12,768 nucleotides of DNA from positions 1-12,768 of the forward strand of contig CAVFQD010000048.1 of assembly GCA_963624605.1 (NCBI GenBank), in the 5' to 3' direction. Below are positions 7,670 to 12,768 of this stretch, in pieces (position 1 is the stretch's first letter; each line of letters begins with the position of its first letter). The notes beneath the pieces were generated by a model that was given only the letters and a program-made list of their open reading frames with translations, did no database searches and was not told where the DNA came from. The stretch comes from Fimenecus sp963624605 (GTDB lineage: Bacteria > Bacillota > Clostridia > Oscillospirales > Acutalibacteraceae). A program made the position numbers and the translations under genes.

Positions 7670-8881
7670 CTATTGTATCATATTTTTTATTGTTTGCAAC
7701 TCCATACCATAACTTTTTACAAAATTTTTCGAGAAAATATATGAGTAAGAATACAAAACAAACCCCACATTGATATTTTGAGTTTTGAAGTATGAAATCT
7801 GGCGTGAAATAATATCTGTATTTTCCTGCCATTCCGTTATTCCGCTGCCTGCATATTTATCCTCCCTGCCGTATTTATAAACGGCAAGACCGAAGCTCAA
7901 TTTTACCGTTTCGCTTCTTTCAAGGGACAGCCACTTTAAGCAGACCTCTTCAAACGGCTTATTTTCATTGTTAAAGCCGTAATACATCTGCGGTATTATC
8001 CAATCGGCATACCCTCCCGTTTCGCACCATTCGGGAATATCCGCATAGTAATCCGTAACATTCTTTTCTATATCTCCCGACGGGCTTATACTGAAAATCA
8101 GATTTTCATTCTTTGCCTTTACGGCGGTATGTATATCGCTTACCAATGAATTAACATTTTCACGCCGCCACTCGTCCAGGGACATTTTGCCGCCGGATGA
8201 AGTGTAGGCGGAATACTCAGCTTCGTCAAAGCTTGCGTCTGTTGTCGGGTAAAAATAGTCGTCTATATGCACCCCGTCAACATCATAGTTGTTCAAGATT
8301 TCACGCACGCCGTCAACAATCAGCTTATGCACTGCGTCTTTTGCAGGGTTAAAATATATCCCGCTTGCAAGCACAATTACATTTCTGTTGTTATCTTCTG
8401 AGCAATACCATTTCCTTGCGATATTATCCTCGCATAAAACATTTATATCTGATTTATACGACACCCTGTAGGGATTTAACCAGGCATCGATTTTAAGAGA
8501 GTATTTGCGTGCGTATTCGCACATTATCCGCAATGCATCATAGCCTATGTAAACGCCCTGACTTCCGCTGAGGTATTCGCTTGCGGGAAACAAATCCGAC
8601 TTGTAAAAGGCGTCGCAAAACGGACGAACATGAACAATAACCCTGTCAAAGCCGAACTCCGAGCAGTTTTTCATTATCTCCTCAGCCTTTTTTCTGAAAG
8701 CGGCTTCGCTTTTATCAGTCTCCGACTTCATAGCAAGCTCATTATAATTTATCCACACGGCGTTAATTCCCTCTGCTGCCGATTGCGGAGCTTTTTCATC
8801 TTTCGGCTGTGCTTTTTCTGTGCTTGTACAGGATGTCAGCAAAAAAACAAACGCAACCAAAATAATGATGCATTTTCGCAT
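7670..8881 (-). CDS. Lipoprotein of the GHL10 / DUF187 glycoside-hydrolase-like family (YngK/DigH type)
   Basis: The 403-residue protein begins with a lipoprotein signal peptide and lipobox LLTSC (Cys18), so it is expected on the outer face of the membrane. The TIM-barrel hallmarks of GHL10 proteins follow. These are AVWINYNEL near the start of the barrel, FDRVIVHVRPFCDAFYKSDL (about 78-98), the segment IDAWLNPYRVS, VDGVHIDDYFYPTTDASF (about 200-217), FSISPSGD and YADWIIPQMYYGF. Family knowledge: E. coli DigH of this type acts on denuded peptidoglycan glycan strands, the product of amidases; that this protein has the same substrate is an inference supported by the amidase gene next door. ATG 8881 is preceded by AAGGTG at good spacing. 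No SLH or other anchor domain is present; the length matches a stand-alone catalytic domain. Confidence 0.87.
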   Translation of the reverse strand: MRKCIIILVAFVFLLTSCTSTEKAQPKDEKAPQSAAEGINAVWINYNELAMKSETDKSEAAFRKKAEEIMKNCSEFGFDRVIVHVRPFCDAFYKSDLFPASEYLSGSQGVYIGYDALRIMCEYARKYSLKIDAWLNPYRVSYKSDINVLCEDNIARKWYCSEDNNRNVIVLASGIYFNPAKDAVHKLIVDGVREILNNYDVDGVHIDDYFYPTTDASFDEAEYSAYTSSGGKMSLDEWRRENVNSLVSDIHTAVKAKNENLIFSISPSGDIEKNVTDYYADIPEWCETGGYADWIIPQMYYGFNNENKPFEEVCLKWLSLERSETVKLSFGLAVYKYGREDKYAGSGITEWQENTDIISRQISYFKTQNINVGFVLYSYSYIFSKNFVKSYGMELQTIKNMIQ

Positions 8882-8893
8882 TTTATCACCTTC

Positions 8894-8922
8894 TTGACAC
8901 TAAATATTCGGAACACTATAAT
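8894..8922 (+). promoter_or_regulatory. Consensus sigma-A promoter for the DUF1294 gene
   Basis: TTGACA (8894-8899) and TATAAT (8917-8922) match both consensus hexamers exactly and are 17 bases apart. Transcription should begin near 8929, only about 9 bases before the ATG at 8938, so the GGTGA ribosome site would sit at the very 5' end of the message. The -35 box lies right beside the ribosome site of the divergent lipoprotein gene. Confidence 0.8.
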
Positions 8923-8937
8923 ATATTCGGTGATGAA

Positions 8938-9222
8938 ATGATTTATTATATAACTTACCTTGCGGCAATTTCACTTATTTCCGTAATTGTGACCGTTTAT
9001 GACAAAAAAGCGGCAAAAAGAGGTAAAAGAAGGATACGGGAATCGACGCTGATGCTTCTCTCCTTGCTCGGCGGATCACTTGCAATGTACATAACAATGA
9101 AAAAAATACGCCACAAAACAATGCATAAAAAATTTATGTTGGGAATTCCCGTTATAACAGTTCTTCAAATTGTATTGATTTTTTATCTATACTTCGTATA
9201 TTACGGCGTAATGCCGTTATAA
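8938..9222 (+). CDS. DUF1294 family small membrane protein
   Basis: This is a 94-residue protein with the typical DUF1294 layout. A first transmembrane segment (about 2-20) is followed by the basic motif YDKKAAKRGKRRIRE (21-35). A second hydrophobic stretch contains LLSLLGGSLAMYI (40-52). The conserved KKIRHKTMHKKFMLGIP (55-71) and a last transmembrane helix (about 72-90) complete it. The function of the family is unknown; the basic segments are probably cytoplasmic. ATG 8938 is preceded by GGTGA at short spacing and gives the usual family length. It is a single-gene transcript with its own promoter and terminator, divergent from the wall-hydrolase genes. Confidence 0.85.
   Translation: MIYYITYLAAISLISVIVTVYDKKAAKRGKRRIRESTLMLLSLLGGSLAMYITMKKIRHKTMHKKFMLGIPVITVLQIVLIFYLYFVYYGVMPL
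8945..8974 (-). promoter_or_regulatory. Possible promoter of the lipoprotein-amidase operon
   Basis: On the minus strand GTGAAA (8974-8969, four of six consensus bases) is followed after 18 bases by TATAAT (8950-8945). Transcription would start near 8938, giving a leader of about 57 bases to ATG 8881. It lies inside the first codons of the divergent DUF1294 gene. The -35 box is weak and the region is AT-rich, so this is only a candidate. Confidence 0.3.
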
Positions 9223-9271
9223 AAACGCCGTGCAGAGTATTCGCTGTGTTAATACTCTGCACGGCGTTTTT
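9221..9271 (+). terminator. Perfect 21-bp stem intrinsic terminator after the DUF1294 gene
   Basis: The left arm (9221-9241) and right arm (9251-9271) are exact reverse complements with a nine-base loop, and the right arm ends in a run of six T. The matching A-run of the left arm overlaps the last two bases of the TAA stop codon. A-run plus T-run makes it able to work in both directions. Confidence 0.93.
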
Positions 9272-9390
9272 TCGGTTGTTTTACCGTCTACCGTAACACC
9301 CCTGCCCCGCTTCAAAAAATTATACAAAAATCTTTAAAAACACGGCAGAAAAAAGAGCAAAACTCACAGTGAAATAAAGCGCGAAAAGCG

Positions 9391-9420
9391 TTGACACGAC
9401 ATATTAAAATGTAATAAAAT
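9391..9420 (+). promoter_or_regulatory. Promoter of the two-gene secreted-protein operon
   Basis: TTGACA (9391-9396) and TAAAAT (9415-9420) are 18 bases apart. Transcription should start near 9427, giving a leader of about 34 bases with the ribosome site AAAGGTGATG at 9447-9456. A TATAAT at 9437-9442 lacks a -35 partner. Between the terminator at 9271 and this promoter (about 120 bases) I see nothing else. Confidence 0.65.
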
Positions 9421-9460
9421 AAAAGTGGATAACAAGTATAATTTTGAAAGGTGATGAGCG

Positions 9461-10741
9461 ATGCTGAAAGGGGTAAAAATCTTTCGTAGGTACGCCGTAA
9501 AGCTTGCTTGCTTTACTCTGTCGCTTATTCTCGCGTTTACGAGCCTTTGTATCAGCGCATTTGCTGCCAAAGGGTATGTTTCGGAGGTTACGGTTGCCGC
9601 GGGAGAAAATGCGAGAGAGAGCTTGGAAAGCAGCGGTTATACCGTACTGTTTCAGAGTATGAATCTTATCTCAGACGACTCTTCGACAGTCGTTTTAGGC
9701 TACAAAATGGGGTCAAATGCAATTACCGATTTTGTTGTATCAAGTCAAAAAAGCGATACTGTCACCTACAAATCGGCAACATATGCATTGGTGTCTGATG
9801 TAAGCCTTAACGAAGGCACGGACGGAACTCCGATTTATTTGTACAGCACAAGGGACAGCTCTGCGGGAAATAAAATCACCTCCCTAGATACGGTTTCGGG
9901 CTTTTCCGACAAGGATGATGTTATCTCGTTAAAAAATGACGGCTCCTCACCCGTTCGTATGAGCGACGGAACGCTTGCGAATTTTGACAGCGGCATTTCC
10001 GACAGCAAGCTTTATCTTATTATGTACAGAAGCGAAGCTGTACGGCAGTACATTGCCGATGCTTATGTCGTTACGGGTTCCACAAAATCCGAGGCGATAA
10101 ACACAGCGGCATCAAAAGGCTGCGATTTTTACCTCGATTACGATATGTCTGGTAACAACAGTGATACCGTTTCTTACATAGCTTACCGGAGAACAAGCGA
10201 TAAAAGCGATGCAATATCTCATATCGACATAAACGGCTCTGACCTGAAATATACAAAATCAGCGCAATCTAACTCGTATCTTTTGGATATTTCCGATTAT
10301 AAGCTGTTCGATAAAGCCTTTGAACTCGGAAAATGGGCCGGTATATATATCGCCTCCGACAAATCGGTTTCAAAAGACTCTGACTCGTACAAGGCACTGT
10401 CCGGCAGTAAGGAAATTTGCAGTTGCGTTCTTACAGGCAACTCAGGTGTTTATGCAGTTTATCTCGGAAGTGTAGAATCAAATTATACCGAACCGGCAAC
10501 CGTTAAGACCACGATCTCATCGGAGGCTGCAACGGATGAATTTTATGATATTGATAAAATTGTTGAACAAACAGAAGTAACCGATAACGACGAAGGTAAC
10601 TCAACCGCGTCCGTAATCAGCAACGGAAGCGTTAAAGCAATTATCTGCTTATTGATTATTGTAATTCTTACAGTAATCGGAGCAGTCATTTATACAAAAT
10701 CAAAAGGAAGAAAGGAAAGCAAAAATGAAAAAAACAATTAA
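9461..10741 (+). CDS. Secreted, C-terminally membrane-anchored protein of unknown function with repeated beta-prism-like (MABP-like) motifs
   Basis: The 426-residue protein has a signal peptide (about 1-36, ending ISAFAA before KGYV), a large extracellular part, an acidic Ser/Thr/Glu-rich stalk (about 340-388), one transmembrane helix (about 391-412) and a short basic cytoplasmic tail, i.e. a type I surface protein. A motif recurs. At 59-93 it reads GYTVLFQSMNL, then VVLGYKMGSNAITDFVV. At 108-146 it contains DVSLNEGTDGTPIYLYSTRD, then SAGNKITSLDTV. A degenerate form is at 219-257 (CDFYLDYDM, then SYIAYRRTSDKSDAISHIDI). The pattern LNxGxxGxxIYLxYxxxxxAxxxIT resembles the MABP beta-prism family known from eukaryotic trafficking proteins and bacterial surface proteins; that assignment is from memory and moderate only. 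The start is supported by AGGTGA six bases upstream. The gene overlaps the next by 17 bases. No catalytic motif seen. Confidence 0.8.
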   Translation: MLKGVKIFRRYAVKLACFTLSLILAFTSLCISAFAAKGYVSEVTVAAGENARESLESSGYTVLFQSMNLISDDSSTVVLGYKMGSNAITDFVVSSQKSDTVTYKSATYALVSDVSLNEGTDGTPIYLYSTRDSSAGNKITSLDTVSGFSDKDDVISLKNDGSSPVRMSDGTLANFDSGISDSKLYLIMYRSEAVRQYIADAYVVTGSTKSEAINTAASKGCDFYLDYDMSGNNSDTVSYIAYRRTSDKSDAISHIDINGSDLKYTKSAQSNSYLLDISDYKLFDKAFELGKWAGIYIASDKSVSKDSDSYKALSGSKEICSCVLTGNSGVYAVYLGSVESNYTEPATVKTTISSEAATDEFYDIDKIVEQTEVTDNDEGNSTASVISNGSVKAIICLLIIVILTVIGAVIYTKSKGRKESKNEKNN

Positions 10742-12768
10742 AGTAATCATTTCTCTTGTCCTTTGCGTAATCTTTGCTTTTCAGCCGATAACTGCATCGG
10801 CTGCAACCCTTACCGGCAAAGCCTATGTAAAAGAAATGATTATCAGTTACGGAGACACGGCAGACGGAGCAAAATCTTGGCTCAAGGACAACGGATATAA
10901 AATCATCGACAACAACCTTAACGAAGGTGCAGATGATATTATTTCAACCAAAAGAGCGGTTTATCTCGGTTATAAAACCACTTTGAATGCCGACGAAGCT
11001 ATTACGGATATGCGCCTTATGAATATGCAGGGAAACTACAGCTTTGAAGATTATCAGATGCTTCTTGACGAACAGAAAGCAAACATAAGGGTATTTATTG
11101 ATAATTTCATAGTTGCGGTAAACGAATACAGAACAAATTATAATAACGGTCAGGAGCGTGCAACAGCCGCTCATGATATGCTTAATATGATGTATGACGA
11201 CGATACAAACCAGCCCCTCGGAGATTTATTCCTCAACAGAGTCAAGGAGGAATATACCGACGAAGAGCTCAACGCTCTTTCATCGGAGGAGCAGGCAAAG
11301 ATTGCCGATTTTACCACCATACTTATGCAGTCGAACTCCACATCGGTTCTTGCTTTGGAGCAGCTTATATCACTTGCCACGGACAGTAACGACACACTTT
11401 GGTCGGCAAGATACGTTCAGGCAAAAACTTATGACGAAATGATTGAAGACCTTATGGAGAATAAAAATCTCACGATTGATCAAGCCGTCAAGGAGCTTGC
11501 CGCCGAATATGACGCAGACGCAAAGGCTATTGCCTCAAAATTTGCAGATTATAAGGAATACCTTAAGGTATATACAGAATCCCCGATAAGCCTTGAGAAT
11601 ACTCCGGAAGAAATCGCTGCTTACGAAAAGGCAAACGAGAGCTTCAACCTTTTGAACTGGTCAACGGCGGGCACACAGTACATAGCACTGAATGCTCTGC
11701 AGAATGATGACATTTCACTTTACGATTTAATTACAAGTGACGAATACGATATTGAAAATGCCGACAGATATCTTCTCTATCCCCTTGCATCTGTATTGAC
11801 AAAGGGTCAGAGAGCATGCCTCGACTTCTTACCGATGTATCAGATAGTTTCTCTCGGTATCAACGACGACACCTCATTCAAGGACGCGATACAATATTTC
11901 CAAAAGGTATTTGACAAACAGAGCGGCAAAATTTCAATTTATGACGGCGTTGACCGCACAATTTTTGAAAACGGCGTAGCGCTTACCGGCGAGGCTTACA
12001 AGCTTCAGAATTCAACAGAAAAAAGTGCCGTTAAAGGAATGAGCGATTATCTTTCCACATCAACCTATGTTCTTTTGGGTTCATTTTTCGTTTCGCTTAT
12101 CGCAAGTGCTACAACGCTGTATCTCGGCTTTAGATCAGTTCCGGAAATAGCTGCAACCGTGAGCAATTCGGCCGGAGTTGCACAGGTTGCAAATAATGTG
12201 GGTGATGCGGGAAATCGAGCGGTAGCAACCTTAGAAAGGTTTGATTTCGATGAATTCGGCGAATTAACCGAGGCCGGCGAAATCACAAGAGATGCAGAAT
12301 TGGCTGAATCCTTCCAAAGCTCAACTACAAAGGTCGGTACATCAAGGACATGGGGAACGGTATTCAAGTATGTCGGAATTACTATGACCGTTATCACCCT
12401 TATTATTATGGGCGTTGCAGCTTGGAATACATATAACGAATTAAAGGAATATTACAACGCCGAATTCACTCCCATACCTATGCATATGGTAAACGAAGGA
12501 GTAGGCACAAATAACGAAAAGACCTTTACCTACTACACAGCGGTTAAATGTAACAGACAGGAACAGAATATGGTAACCGACAGCACAAAGTTACTTGACG
12601 ATTTCGGCGACCTCAACGGCGATGCGGGCAGACAGTGGGTTGCGCTTTATACCACAAAAGATAAGGCTGCCGGTAATCCCGTTACCACAGATTTCCTTGT
12701 TCAATACGGAAACAGTGATATTCCCAACGACAGCTGTACGGCTCTTTCCATCTTCTGCGAGAGTGTTG
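10725..12768 (+). CDS. Large secreted two-helix membrane protein of unknown function, partner of the preceding gene (3' end beyond window)
   Basis: The frame is open from ATG 10725 to the window end (681 codons, incomplete). It begins with a signal peptide (about 1-26, FAFQPITASAA). A module at about 28-95 resembles the preceding protein: KAYVKEMIISYGDTADGA, then NNLNEGADD, then VYLGYKTTLNADEAITDM. A long, mostly helical, charged region follows (about 100-440; MLLDEQKANIRVFIDNF, EEYTDEELNALSSEEQAKI). Two transmembrane helices lie at about 446-468 and 548-568, with about 80 residues between them. After the second helix another copy of the motif appears (about 628-655: DLNGDAGRQWVALYTTKD, then AAGNPVTTDFLV). 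With the signal peptide outside, both the long region and the C-terminus would be extracellular and the inter-helix loop cytoplasmic. AAAGGA precedes the ATG by eight bases; the 17-base overlap with the upstream gene implies translational coupling. I know no function. Confidence 0.8.
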   Translation, partial: MKKTIKVIISLVLCVIFAFQPITASAATLTGKAYVKEMIISYGDTADGAKSWLKDNGYKIIDNNLNEGADDIISTKRAVYLGYKTTLNADEAITDMRLMNMQGNYSFEDYQMLLDEQKANIRVFIDNFIVAVNEYRTNYNNGQERATAAHDMLNMMYDDDTNQPLGDLFLNRVKEEYTDEELNALSSEEQAKIADFTTILMQSNSTSVLALEQLISLATDSNDTLWSARYVQAKTYDEMIEDLMENKNLTIDQAVKELAAEYDADAKAIASKFADYKEYLKVYTESPISLENTPEEIAAYEKANESFNLLNWSTAGTQYIALNALQNDDISLYDLITSDEYDIENADRYLLYPLASVLTKGQRACLDFLPMYQIVSLGINDDTSFKDAIQYFQKVFDKQSGKISIYDGVDRTIFENGVALTGEAYKLQNSTEKSAVKGMSDYLSTSTYVLLGSFFVSLIASATTLYLGFRSVPEIAATVSNSAGVAQVANNVGDAGNRAVATLERFDFDEFGELTEAGEITRDAELAESFQSSTTKVGTSRTWGTVFKYVGITMTVITLIIMGVAAWNTYNELKEYYNAEFTPIPMHMVNEGVGTNNEKTFTYYTAVKCNRQEQNMVTDSTKLLDDFGDLNGDAGRQWVALYTTKDKAAGNPVTTDFLVQYGNSDIPNDSCTALSIFCESV

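Noticed and set aside
7661..7700. GTTGC and GCAAC repeats around the end of the lipoprotein gene
   Set aside because: Five-base arms in an AT-rich stretch overlapping coding sequence are expected by chance; no terminator is needed within this operon.
9437..9442. TATAAT just before the first gene of the surface-protein operon
   Set aside because: No -35 box at 16-18 bases upstream; the TTGACA at 9391 pairs with TAAAAT at 9415 instead.
12065..12397. 110-codon minus-strand frame
   Set aside because: It is antisense to the large membrane protein, whose uninterrupted 681-codon frame with signal peptide and ribosome site is far better supported.

Overview
The window looks like the chromosome of a Gram-positive, low-to-moderate-GC Clostridia-type bacterium, probably a gut Oscillospiraceae/Ruminococcus-like organism. 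This rests on S-layer-homology anchored wall hydrolases, a lipoprotein signal, strong AGGA/GGAG ribosome binding sites, sigma-A promoters and a clostridial-style Rhs (YD-repeat) protein. The genus is inference.

Left part, minus strand (about 1-3550): a decayed or orphan polymorphic-toxin locus. It holds the 3' part of an Rhs/YD-repeat protein (core plus a hydrophobic Gly/Ala-rich C-terminal tip). Three bases downstream comes a membrane protein gene in the immunity position. The Rhs frame has no proper start: it opens straight out of a non-coding block carrying a row of short perfect inverted repeats (3265-3540). The putative immunity gene has a well-placed ATG with a GGAG site at 1008, but the frame is cut by one in-frame TAA at 946-948.

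Middle, minus strand (3554-8881): a cell-wall remodelling cluster read right to left. It contains a GHL10/DUF187-type glycosidase-like lipoprotein, then, 30 bases on, a membrane-anchored Amidase_3 N-acetylmuramoyl-L-alanine amidase. Next, behind its own consensus promoter, is a secreted SH3/glucosaminidase/SLH protein. Together they could strip stem peptides from peptidoglycan, cut the denuded glycan and cleave glycan strands at the S-layer-covered surface.

Right part, plus strand (8894-12768): a small DUF1294 membrane protein with an ideal TTGACA-17-TATAAT promoter almost touching its start codon and a perfect 21-bp stem terminator. Then, behind another promoter, comes a two-gene operon (17-base overlap) of large secreted, membrane-anchored proteins of unknown function. 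The two proteins share a recurring motif of the form LNxGxxGxxIYLxYxxxxxAxxxIT, seen about five times, which resembles the bacterial MABP-type beta-prism. The second protein runs off the window end. This pair is the best candidate for an undescribed system here. No tRNA, rRNA, CRISPR array or transposase gene was seen.
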